The notes under the pieces are model-generated. The model was not told where the DNA came from, did no database searches, and saw nothing but the letters and a program-made list of their open reading frames with translations. DNA of 22,614 nucleotides from a virus: IMG/VR virus record IMGVR_UViG_3300003873_000071, positions 1-22,614 of that record. One strand, 5' to 3'. The position numbers were made by a program, and so were the translations under genes. Shown here one piece after another: positions 1-7,068 of this stretch; the stretch's first letter is position 1; each line of letters opens with the position of its first letter.

Positions 1-3
1 TTT

Positions 4-37
4 ATTATATCATAACTTACATTAAACCGAGTTTAAA
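4..37 (-). promoter_or_regulatory. Phage promoter copy 1 (extended -10 with two TTTAA boxes)
   Basis: On the minus strand this reads TTTAA, 6 nt, TTTAA, 12 nt ending in ATGA, then TATAAT. The same layout with identical spacing occurs six more times in the window. It faces left and should drive the gene beyond the left edge. The distal TTTAA box contains the TAA stop codon of the preceding polymerase-half gene. Confidence 0.8.
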
Positions 38-2048
38 TTAGTGATTTTTTTACTTTATTTGGAAATTTCCACCCTCTATTTTCAACTAATTTATCCAATG
101 AAGCAAATATCGTCTTATTAAACATAGTTTTTTTATCTATTATTTTATCAAAGCCAAATTCTTTTATAAATGGAATACAAGATTTTTCATCTAAATATCC
201 TATTACATTTGAATTAAATGATAAACCAGATTTATTAATATATAAATATTTCATTTTAGTTTTATTTTCTATATATCTATATTTTGTTTCTAACTTATTT
301 TTTTCTATTATTTTATTATATATTAGACTAGCTCTTACATGTATTGGTACTCCTTTATCTGTTAATGAATAATTTAAAAAATCATCAATAGTTTTTTGCT
401 TTTCTTCAAAAAGAACACTTCTTTTATTTTTATACTTAATATAATTTTGTTTAGCTTCTTTTATTCTTTTTTCAGATTGTTTTTCAAATGTAACATTTTT
501 TGGAAATGCTATTTCATTATAATCAAGTGAATAATAATATTTCTTTATATCAGTATAATATTTACTAAAATCATTTTGTGTTTTAGTAAGGATTATTTGT
601 AACCCTTTTTTTAATTCTTTTCTAATTACAGGTGGTATATTTGTTTTTTTCAAATTTAATCCGGCCATTTTAATATAACCCTCATGATAAATTGTACCTT
701 CTGAATCTATTACATTCATAGCATAATTTCTCATTCCATTTACAATACCAGATGATGCTATAATTTCTCTTTCAAGTTCTATTACCTCAGGTCTTTTAAA
801 GTTATATATATTACCAATATAGTCTATATTCTTTTTATTAAATTCTGATATTTTAGGTTCTAATTTATCAGCAATATATTTAGCAGTATTAACATAATCA
901 TTCTTATTTAATTTTTTTTGATTGTGTAATTTATCTATAACATCTTCTAATACTATATATCCTGAATCAGTATCCCAAAGAGCTATTATATTTTTTTTAG
1001 ATAGTCTTTTTTGTAATTTATCCATCCAGTATAAATCTAATAATCTACCTATAGCAGTTATTGATCTAGCTATTTCTAATTTATATAATATAAAATATTT
1101 ATTACCTCCTGCTCCATAAAAACTATTTAATGCGAGTTTTTTTGACATTTGACCTGCATTATAATATACTACTAATTTATTATAATCTTCTATTATTTTT
1201 TCTAACTCTTCAATTGATTTATTTCTATTTTCTTCATCAATTTCATTAATAAATTTGCATTTTTTGTTATTTTTTATATCATGTATATAATCTTTATACA
1301 ATTGGGCTTTTTTAGAATACATTTTCATTTTCTTCTTGTCTGTTTTTCTAGCATTATATATGTCATCCACTAATTTAGATATAAATGTAATATACGAGGT
1401 ATCAAATATATCGCCAGTTGGCGATATATGCATTTTATATTTTTTTAATATAGGAGTGACTTCTTTTTCTATTTCAGCAGTATTATTGATAAGTCTATTT
1501 ATTGTACTTGGAATAGCTTTATTATCATAATAATATTTTTTTACAATATCTTGTATTTCCTTAGGAGCCTTTGAATAAGGTATATGTGAGTCATATGCAT
1601 AATTACAAGCTCTCAGAATACTTGGGTATAGTGAAGCAAAGTCAAATGAAACTACCCATTTATAAAAACCTGGATTAGCTCCCACAGTACCACCTAAAAA
1701 ATCTGGATAGTTATCATATTCAGAATTAGAAGTAAGATTAAAACTACTATCATTTGTAATAGATTCAACTTCTTCAATATCTCCATAAAATTCAGGTGTT
1801 CCATATTTATTCTTATAGCATTCGCAATATATTTTCTGATTCCATGGTGTAACTGTTCCTATTACAGAATCTAAATTACAATTATATAATTTACATAAAG
1901 CTATACTTGTATTTAATATAGATGTTTTCTTATCAATTTTTGCTAAAATATCAACATCCTGTATATTATAATCAATAAATTTTTGATAATTTACAGAATA
2001 TAAAGATTCAAGATTTATCGATTTTTTACTAATTCTTTTTATTTTCAA
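33..2048 (-). CDS. 43B: DNA polymerase, C-terminal part (gp43B: Exo III plus polymerase domain)
   Basis: This is the C-terminal two-thirds of a T4-like family B replicative DNA polymerase. Visible motifs, in order: Exo III YNIQDVD at residues 27-33, motif A DFASLYPSI at 136-144 with the metal-binding Asp136, motif B KKLALNSFYGAGG starting at 303, and motif C DTDS at 359-362. These align well with T4 gp43 from its Exo III onward. Exo I and Exo II are absent here and lie in the separate gene at 4170-5255, so the two products must associate to rebuild a proofreading polymerase. The start is TTG at 2048, 6 nt after AAAAAGG; no in-frame ATG occurs until about residue 206, well past motif A. The promoter at 2066-2099 serves this gene alone. 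The C-terminus ends in KKSLI, which could be a clamp-binding tail, but this is uncertain. Residues 1-11 have no T4 counterpart. Confidence 0.93.
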   Translation of the reverse strand: MKIKRISKKSINLESLYSVNYQKFIDYNIQDVDILAKIDKKTSILNTSIALCKLYNCNLDSVIGTVTPWNQKIYCECYKNKYGTPEFYGDIEEVESITNDSSFNLTSNSEYDNYPDFLGGTVGANPGFYKWVVSFDFASLYPSILRACNYAYDSHIPYSKAPKEIQDIVKKYYYDNKAIPSTINRLINNTAEIEKEVTPILKKYKMHISPTGDIFDTSYITFISKLVDDIYNARKTDKKKMKMYSKKAQLYKDYIHDIKNNKKCKFINEIDEENRNKSIEELEKIIEDYNKLVVYYNAGQMSKKLALNSFYGAGGNKYFILYKLEIARSITAIGRLLDLYWMDKLQKRLSKKNIIALWDTDSGYIVLEDVIDKLHNQKKLNKNDYVNTAKYIADKLEPKISEFNKKNIDYIGNIYNFKRPEVIELEREIIASSGIVNGMRNYAMNVIDSEGTIYHEGYIKMAGLNLKKTNIPPVIRKELKKGLQIILTKTQNDFSKYYTDIKKYYYSLDYNEIAFPKNVTFEKQSEKRIKEAKQNYIKYKNKRSVLFEEKQKTIDDFLNYSLTDKGVPIHVRASLIYNKIIEKNKLETKYRYIENKTKMKYLYINKSGLSFNSNVIGYLDEKSCIPFIKEFGFDKIIDKKTMFNKTIFASLDKLVENRGWKFPNKVKKSLI
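1406..1429. repeat. Perfect 11-bp inverted repeat inside gp43B
   Basis: Arms 1406-1416 and 1419-1429 (ATATATCGCCA and its complement) are separated by only 2 nt. The palindrome has an unusually GC-rich centre for this genome. It lies inside the polymerase coding sequence, around the codons for SPTGDIF. Function unknown. Confidence 0.6.
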
Positions 2049-2065
2049 AACTAACCTTTTTCTTT

Positions 2066-2099
2066 ATTATATCATAACTTCCATTAAACGAAGATTAAA
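2066..2099 (-). promoter_or_regulatory. Phage promoter copy 2, driving gp43B
   Basis: Same TTTAA / TTTAA / ATGATATAAT layout as the other copies. The distal box contains the TAA stop of the GIY-YIG gene (2095-2097). The -10 ends at 2066, giving a leader of about 10 nt that carries AAAAAGG before the TTG start at 2048. It lets the downstream polymerase half be transcribed independently of the endonuclease and of the upstream half. Confidence 0.8.
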
Positions 2100-4056
2100 T
2101 TTTATCTAAATATCCTTCTCCAATACTTTCTAAATAGCACCCAATAGCCCATTCAACGTTATATTTTTTTATACGTATAAATGTTTTAGCGTGGCTTGGA
2201 TTAAATGGATTTTCTTTTGAAGTACACCTAAGATATCCCCATAAATGCATAGTTCTCATATCTATCCCTCTAACTGTTTTTATAATTTCATCTCTTGAAT
2301 TTCTAATATTATATAGAGGTACTTTTCTTTGTGCATAAAATCTACCTTTATTCCATCCTTTAGATAGGTATTCTTCTAATTTATCTTTATCAATGAACTT
2401 ATTTACTTTATTTTTAGTTATCCAAACTCGTCCAACACTGTAAGAAACAAATTCTCCTGATAAATATCTAGGGTCATTTTTATCAATTAATATTTTATAG
2501 TTATTTTTATCTTTAGCTAGTAATTTATTCTTATGAACACCAACTAATTCTCCTGAAATATATCTAGGATCGTTTTTATTAACTTGAAATGTATTTCCAT
2601 CTTTATCTTTTACATTTACTTTACCTTTAATAACAAAATTTAGTTCTCCACTTAAATATCTTGAATCATTTTTAGAAATACATATAACATTTCCATCTTT
2701 ATCTTTAACATTTATTTTACCTTTCATAATTGATACTAACTCTCCTGATAAATATCTAGGGTCATTAGTTGAAACTCTCATTGTATTTCCATCTTTATCT
2801 TTAACAGAAACACATTTTGTACCTAAATGAACTAATTCGCCTGAAAGATATCTAGGGTCATCTTTTTTAACTGAAAATATATTATTATTTTTATCTTTAA
2901 CAAGACATCTACCTTTAGCAACATGAGTTAATTTACCAGAAAGATATCTAGAGTCGTTAGTTGAAACTCTCATTGTATTTCCATTTTTGTCTTTTACTGA
3001 GATTTTATTTTTATGGATACTGACTAATTCTCCTGACAAATATCTTGGATCATCTACATCAACCTGAAATGTATTGCCATCTTTATCTTTAACGACAGTT
3101 TTACCAGTTCCACACGTTACTAATTCGCCTGAAAGATATCTAGGATCGTCTTTTTTAACTGAAAACCATTCACCTTGTTTATTTTTAACAAGATAATGGC
3201 CTTTCATTGCTGAAACTAATTCTCCTGATAAATATCTTGGGTCATCGATATCAACTTTAAAAATCTTTCCATCTTTATCTTTAACAGATACTCTATCTTT
3301 CATGACTGATATAAGTTTACCAGAAAGATATCTTGGATCGTCTACATTAACTTGGAATGTAGACCCATCTTTATCTTTAACAGATACTCTACCTTTCATA
3401 ATTGATACAAGTTCTCCTGATAAATATCTTGGATCATCTACATCAACTTGAAATATATTTCCATCTTTATCTTTAATGATAGTTTTACCTTTCCCAATAA
3501 AAATTAATTCTCCTGATAAATATCTTGGGTCAGTAGTTGAAACTCTCATTGTATTTCCATCTTTATCTTTAACGATAACTTTATTTTTACCAATAAAAAC
3601 TAATTCTCCTGATAAATATCTTGGATCATTAATATCAACCTGTAAAATTTTTCCATTTTTATCTTTAACCATTACTTTGTCTTTCATGATCGATATAAGT
3701 TCTCCTGATAAATATCTTGGGTCATCATTAAAAACTCTTGTAATATTTCCATCTTTATCTTTAACTAAAATACATCCTTTCATGCCACCTCTACCACCTA
3801 AACAAAGATTATACGTGTCTTTCCTTTTTACAAATTCTTCATTGACAAGCTCTTCTTCTTTCTTGTACATTTCCTTTTCTGAATCTAAGGTAGAAAGAAT
3901 TTCTTTCTTGAAATTCTTCATCCCATATTTCTTCTGAGCTCGAAGAATTAATTTCCCTGAGCCCATATACTTATCATTTAGATCTGTAGTGCTATGAGCA
4001 CCTATATAGATCTTGCCATTTGTTAAGTTTGTGATTTTGTAAACTGTGTAGTACAT
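2095..4056 (-). CDS. GIY-YIG (Seg-like) homing endonuclease with fourteen 32-residue repeats
   Basis: Residues 1-90 are a GIY-YIG nuclease domain of the T4 Seg type: YTVYKITN, then GKIYIGAHST with the YIG motif at 17-19, the YMGSGK segment at 30-35, and an acidic helix around 65-75 that should supply the catalytic Glu. Residues 96-543 are fourteen contiguous 32-aa repeats of the form VKDKDGN..V..DDPRYLSGELV..KGK. Residues 544-572 resemble the ENK..ID...LEEYLSKGW.KGR module common at the C-termini of phage homing endonucleases; the repeats look like diverged copies of it. The gene sits exactly between the two halves of gene 43, the classic place for a free-standing homing endonuclease that fractures an essential gene. 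Start ATG is preceded by AGGAG at good spacing. Known Seg proteins are about 200 aa, so this one is roughly three times larger. Activity and target are inferred. Confidence 0.85.
   Translation of the reverse strand: MYYTVYKITNLTNGKIYIGAHSTTDLNDKYMGSGKLILRAQKKYGMKNFKKEILSTLDSEKEMYKKEEELVNEEFVKRKDTYNLCLGGRGGMKGCILVKDKDGNITRVFNDDPRYLSGELISIMKDKVMVKDKNGKILQVDINDPRYLSGELVFIGKNKVIVKDKDGNTMRVSTTDPRYLSGELIFIGKGKTIIKDKDGNIFQVDVDDPRYLSGELVSIMKGRVSVKDKDGSTFQVNVDDPRYLSGKLISVMKDRVSVKDKDGKIFKVDIDDPRYLSGELVSAMKGHYLVKNKQGEWFSVKKDDPRYLSGELVTCGTGKTVVKDKDGNTFQVDVDDPRYLSGELVSIHKNKISVKDKNGNTMRVSTNDSRYLSGKLTHVAKGRCLVKDKNNNIFSVKKDDPRYLSGELVHLGTKCVSVKDKDGNTMRVSTNDPRYLSGELVSIMKGKINVKDKDGNVICISKNDSRYLSGELNFVIKGKVNVKDKDGNTFQVNKNDPRYISGELVGVHKNKLLAKDKNNYKILIDKNDPRYLSGEFVSYSVGRVWITKNKVNKFIDKDKLEEYLSKGWNKGRFYAQRKVPLYNIRNSRDEIIKTVRGIDMRTMHLWGYLRCTSKENPFNPSHAKTFIRIKKYNVEWAIGCYLESIGEGYLDKI
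2428..3771 (-). repeat. Fourteen 96-bp in-frame tandem repeats
   Basis: Exactly 14 units of 96 bp encode residues 96-543 of the endonuclease with no length variation. The core DPRYLSGEL is nearly invariant. Variation is concentrated at the residues following DG (for example TMRVST, TFQVDV, FSVKK) and just after GEL. Some variants recur in non-adjacent units (TMRVST in units 3, 9 and 11; FSVKKDD in units 7 and 10), suggesting shuffling by recombination. Confidence 0.95.
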
Positions 4057-4080
4057 ATAGTACTCCTATAATTTTAAATT

Positions 4081-4161
4081 TATAAGAGTGTCTGTTGGGA
4101 CTATATTAGAAGTGTATCTGAGTCCCAACACAGAGCAGATACACTTCTAATATCTCTTATA
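4081..4161 (-). promoter_or_regulatory. Interlocked inverted-repeat element in the leader of the GIY-YIG gene
   Basis: Three perfect inverted repeats lie in 81 nt. An 8-bp outer pair is 4081-4088 with 4154-4161. A 10-bp pair is 4093-4102 with 4121-4130 (TGTTGGGACT). An 18-bp pair is 4103-4120 with 4136-4153. The last two interlock (A-B-A'-B'), with B filling the loop of A. With almost no linker nucleotides, both stems cannot form in full, so the RNA would be bistable or a partial pseudoknot. It lies between the stop of the upstream polymerase half and the AGGAG of the endonuclease gene, about 14 nt before that site. Role unknown; control of endonuclease expression or a homing-associated structure are possibilities. 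Confidence 0.75.
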
Positions 4162-4169
4162 TATTCTAT

Positions 4170-5255
4170 TTAAACATCTGAAATTTCATCAATTTCTGTT
4201 AACTCTTTAACTTTAATTATTCTCCCATCTTTTAGTTTAATATTATCAGTTTCTTTTAATGTTAAAATTTCACCATTCTCTAGTTCAATCTCATATAGAT
4301 AATCTTCTGAATACTGGAGTTTTCCTGAGATACCTTCAAGTTTAGCAATACTGTCTAATTTATAAGAATCGGGAGTTTTAGAATATCTAAATTTTTCATA
4401 AAAATCGAGTAAATCTATAAAATAATATCCTAAAGGTTCTACGCGCAATAAATCTGATTTAGATTTATTAAAATTATTAGGTTTATTTATTTTATAATAA
4501 TGTGATATTATACTTCCAACTTTATTTAATATTTTATTTTCAATAGTTTTTTCATCTTCTTTTGGTATTTTACCATTTTTTTCTATATAGTTATCTTTTA
4601 TAATTTTAAACAATCTGTTAATTAAAAACGGGTTATCAAATCCAGATGAGTTCCATCCAATTAAAGCATCTACCTGAATTTTATTTACTAATTTAAAAAA
4701 ATCTATAAGCATTGTATATTCAGATAAGCATTTTATATATTCAACATTATTTTTAGATGGTGTATAATCTTTTAATCCAAATACAAAAAATTTATCTAAT
4801 TTATCTGAATATATAGTAATAGAAGTTACTGAAGTACTTCCATCTAATTTTGGAAAACCACCTTTGCCTCTTTTTAATTCACCGCTTGGTAATACTATTG
4901 TACCATTAAATCCAGTTTCAATATCAAAATATGATAAATGTAAATTATTATCTTTATCATTAGAAAATTCTTTAAATCTATATTGATCTTCTGGAGATGC
5001 ATTAGAGTATATTGGTAAATTTAATTCTTTATATCTATTAATTGAATCTCTATATGATTTAATAGAATTATTAACAATTACTTTTAATTTTTTTGATCTA
5101 GTCTTATAATCAAGAAAATCTGAATCTTTTCCATCAGATTCAGTAAAATATTCAAATTTATAATTTTTTACTTCATCAATATGTCTTACACCATCTTTAT
5201 AATATATACTGACTATTTTATTTTTATAAGGAAAAACTCTAACATATGATTTCAT
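4170..5255 (-). CDS. 43A: DNA polymerase, N-terminal part (gp43A: N-terminal and 3'-5' exonuclease domains)
   Basis: This is the N-terminal third of a T4-like family B DNA polymerase. Exo I is DIETGFNG at 111-118 (Asp111, Glu113), and Exo II is GWNSSGFDNPFLINR at 200-214 (Asn202, Asp207). The segment DLLDFYEKFRYSKTP...LDSIA matches the T4 region just after Exo II. Similarity ends at GKLQYSED (residues 311-318), where T4 gp43 continues to Exo III; here Exo III is in the gene at 33-2048. The final 43 residues (319-361) do not match T4 polymerase. They have the pattern YEIELENGEI, IKLKDGRI, KELTEIDEI, resembling the block-B part of Hint/intein folds. The start codon shares one base with the gp44 stop (TAATG), so the two are translationally coupled and share the promoter at 6213-6246. 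Confidence 0.9.
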   Translation of the reverse strand: MKSYVRVFPYKNKIVSIYYKDGVRHIDEVKNYKFEYFTESDGKDSDFLDYKTRSKKLKVIVNNSIKSYRDSINRYKELNLPIYSNASPEDQYRFKEFSNDKDNNLHLSYFDIETGFNGTIVLPSGELKRGKGGFPKLDGSTSVTSITIYSDKLDKFFVFGLKDYTPSKNNVEYIKCLSEYTMLIDFFKLVNKIQVDALIGWNSSGFDNPFLINRLFKIIKDNYIEKNGKIPKEDEKTIENKILNKVGSIISHYYKINKPNNFNKSKSDLLRVEPLGYYFIDLLDFYEKFRYSKTPDSYKLDSIAKLEGISGKLQYSEDYLYEIELENGEILTLKETDNIKLKDGRIIKVKELTEIDEISDV

Positions 5256-6190
5256 TATATTTCTTTCATTTTACATTGTTTCATAATTTCTATAACTAAA
5301 GATAAAAAATTTATTTCTTTTGATATACTTATATTTGTTTGATATGCATATTCTGATAATATAATAATACAATCAGGAATAGATTTAGTATCAATAAATT
5401 TATCAATTATATTATACAAATGTATTATAGCATTATCATAATTAGATATTTCTTGAACAGATTTTCTAATTAATGGAAATGATTTCGATTTCATAGAAGA
5501 TATTAATTCATTATATTTTATCATTTCAGATTCATTTTTTAATACAACTTCATTATTTATAATAGAAGATTGAATTACCATTAATATATTTCTCATATCT
5601 GGAAAATAATTTTTAACTAATATACCTATTTCTTTTTTATCATACGCTATATTTTCTTTATCTAATATTTTTAGAAGTGATTGAAAATATATTTTAATCA
5701 TTTTTAATTTTTCTTTGTCTGAAAATGAAAATGAAATTCCGCCACCTGTTCTTGATAAAAGGGGACTTACAATTTTATCTTTATAATTTGTATCAAATAT
5801 AAATCTAACAGTTTTAGAATATTTTTCTATAATATTTTTTAAAGCATTTTGAGCTGCTGAAGATAATCCATCAGCTTCATTTACAAAACAAATTTTTACT
5901 GGATTACCTACTAATGATGCTCTTGAGGCAAATTTTTCAACCTTATATCTAATTATATCTATAGATGTATCAAGAGAACCATTAATTTCAATAAAGTCAG
6001 CATTGAGCTCTTTTATTATAATTTTTGCTAAGCTTGTTTTTCCACAACCAGCAGGACCATAAAATGTTAAATTTGGAATATCACCTTTTTCTATCATATC
6101 TTTAATAGGATTTATAATACGTGATGGTAATATAATATCATTTAATACTTTAGGTCTATATTTTTCAACTAACAATTTTTCTTCTATCAT
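5255..6190 (-). CDS. 44: Sliding-clamp loader large subunit, AAA+ ATPase (gp44-like)
   Basis: AAA+ clamp-loader ATPase that should load the phage processivity clamp for the gene 43 polymerase. Walker A is GPAGCGKT at 45-52, and Walker B is ICFVNEAD at 100-107. A sensor-1 segment follows (DTNYKDKI, Asn135), then the SRC-type arginine finger LLSRTGG with Arg147. Length (311 aa) matches T4 gp44 (319 aa). Two departures from consensus are visible: the Walker B Asp is Asn104 (NEAD rather than DEAD), and the Cys of the SRC motif is Thr. It is the first gene after the promoter at 6213-6246, has AAAAGGAT as ribosome binding site, and is coupled to gp43A. T4 gene order (44, 62, 43) is echoed, but no gp62-like gene is recognisable between it and the polymerase. 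Confidence 0.9.
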   Translation of the reverse strand: MIEEKLLVEKYRPKVLNDIILPSRIINPIKDMIEKGDIPNLTFYGPAGCGKTSLAKIIIKELNADFIEINGSLDTSIDIIRYKVEKFASRASLVGNPVKICFVNEADGLSSAAQNALKNIIEKYSKTVRFIFDTNYKDKIVSPLLSRTGGGISFSFSDKEKLKMIKIYFQSLLKILDKENIAYDKKEIGILVKNYFPDMRNILMVIQSSIINNEVVLKNESEMIKYNELISSMKSKSFPLIRKSVQEISNYDNAIIHLYNIIDKFIDTKSIPDCIIILSEYAYQTNISISKEINFLSLVIEIMKQCKMKEI

Positions 6191-6212
6191 TGATTTATCC
6201 TTTTAATATTAT

Positions 6213-6246
6213 ATTATATCATAACTTACTTTAAACTAAGATTAAA
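6213..6246 (-). promoter_or_regulatory. Phage promoter copy 3, driving gp44-gp43A
   Basis: Same two TTTAA boxes and ATGATATAAT with identical spacing. The distal box contains the TAA stop (6242-6244) of the 160-aa gene upstream. Expected start is about 7 nt downstream of position 6213, giving a leader of roughly 15 nt before the gp44 ATG. Confidence 0.8.
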
Positions 6247-6724
6247 TTTTTAAAATTTTTATTAACTGCATAATTTTATAGAATAAATAAAAAAGTACTT
6301 CTGATTCTTTAATTTTATCTTTAGCATCAGGTTTCTTTTTTAATATATATACTCCTGATATTGGATTTATTTTATTAAAATAAACTAAATTTATTATATC
6401 ATCTGTTGGTAAACAAGAATATTTATTAACATCATTTTTTATGATATTTTTTATATCTAATATTTCTCTAGAAAACATATAAAAAGCCTTTGACTCAATA
6501 ACTGTTTTTGCATCTTTTTTAATATTTAGAAATATTATGTATACTAAATAAGTATTAATAGTTCTATTCGTTTTTCTAAACAAATATGGGCTTAATAATT
6601 GACTGCAAATTATCCTTTCTATTTTTGGTATATATATGTTTTTATCAGAATAATTATAATTGTTTAAAGAAAAATGTTTTTTTAATTTATAAGCGATATT
6701 AAGATATTTTTCTTCACGAGTCAT
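6242..6724 (-). CDS. Hypothetical protein, 160 aa, between clamp loader and recombination genes
   Basis: I do not recognise this protein. It is lysine- and isoleucine-rich and probably mostly helical, with no signal peptide and no clear membrane segment. Notable segments are a basic stretch LFRKTNRT near residue 50 and a Pro-containing NKINPISGVYILKKKPD near 115. It has its own promoter (6743-6776) and a good AAAAAGGA ribosome binding site, and ends inside the gp44 promoter. Its place beside gp44 is where T4-like phages often keep clamp or clamp-loader small-subunit genes, but I see no convincing similarity to gp62 or gp45. A replication accessory role is inferred only from position. Confidence 0.75.
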   Translation of the reverse strand: MTREEKYLNIAYKLKKHFSLNNYNYSDKNIYIPKIERIICSQLLSPYLFRKTNRTINTYLVYIIFLNIKKDAKTVIESKAFYMFSREILDIKNIIKNDVNKYSCLPTDDIINLVYFNKINPISGVYILKKKPDAKDKIKESEVLFYLFYKIMQLIKILKI

Positions 6725-6742
6725 TTCTATTCCTTTTTCAAA

Positions 6743-6776
6743 ATTATATCATTTTTTACTTTAAATATAGTTTAAA
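6743..6776 (-). promoter_or_regulatory. Phage promoter copy 4, driving the 160-aa gene
   Basis: This is the most divergent copy in the spacer (AAAAA in place of AAGTT), but it has the same TTTAA, 6 nt, TTTAA, 12 nt, TATAAT layout and the TGA extension. The distal box contains the stop codon (6772-6774) of the upstream gp33-like gene. The leader would be only about 12 nt, just enough for the AAAAAGGA site. Confidence 0.75.
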
Positions 6777-7068
6777 AAAGAGATTTAATTTTATCTTTTT
6801 CTAAATAATGTAATTCTTGAGCTTCTTTTTTTATGATATTAATAAAATTATTATCATTTTTTATAATTTCAATTAATTCTTCTAATTCAGTATCAGTTTT
6901 GATAGAGTATTCAATAATACTATCTATTAATGATATATTGTATTCCTTTGATATTAAATATATCCTGTTTAATATAACATTTTTACAAGATTCCTGGGTA
7001 TTATTTAATACTATTTTTTTAATTTTTGTTGTAGAATTTTTAGATGTGTTTGTTTTCAATAAATTCAT
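6772..7068 (-). CDS. 33: Probable late transcription co-activator (gp33-like)
   Basis: Small 98-aa protein with a basic N-terminal third. It then has a helical region: VILNRIYLISKEYNISLIDS, IIEYSIKTDTELEELIEII, and finally IIKKEAQELHYL. This resembles gp33-type late-transcription co-activators of T4-related phages, in which a short helical domain binds the RNA polymerase flap and ends in a similar EA..L..L segment. The C-terminus IKSLF could be a sliding-clamp-binding tail, as gp33 uses in T4. It begins directly at the gp46 stop (TAAATG) with GGGGA upstream, in an operon that also contains the gp55-like sigma factor, which fits the two working together. The assignment rests on pattern resemblance, so alternative identities remain open. 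Confidence 0.5.
   Translation of the reverse strand: MNLLKTNTSKNSTTKIKKIVLNNTQESCKNVILNRIYLISKEYNISLIDSIIEYSIKTDTELEELIEIIKNDNNFINIIKKEAQELHYLEKDKIKSLF

Noticed and set aside
2428-3771. CRISPR array or other non-coding direct-repeat array
   Set aside because: The 96-bp units are contiguous without spacers and stay in one open frame with amino-acid-level conservation, so this is a repeat protein.
3476-3937. 153-codon open frame on the plus strand within the endonuclease gene
   Set aside because: It is a shadow of the repeat-encoding gene on the other strand; it has no ribosome binding site and all neighbours are on the minus strand.
2049-4169. Gene 43 split as a sequencing frameshift
   Set aside because: The halves are 2.1 kb apart with an intact gene, a promoter and a separate start between them; a simple error cannot explain it.
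4170-4301. A functional split intein joining the polymerase halves
   Set aside because: No nucleophilic residue at a plausible N-splice junction, no TxxH, and no His-Asn plus Cys/Ser/Thr at the gp43B side; only a partial resemblance remains.
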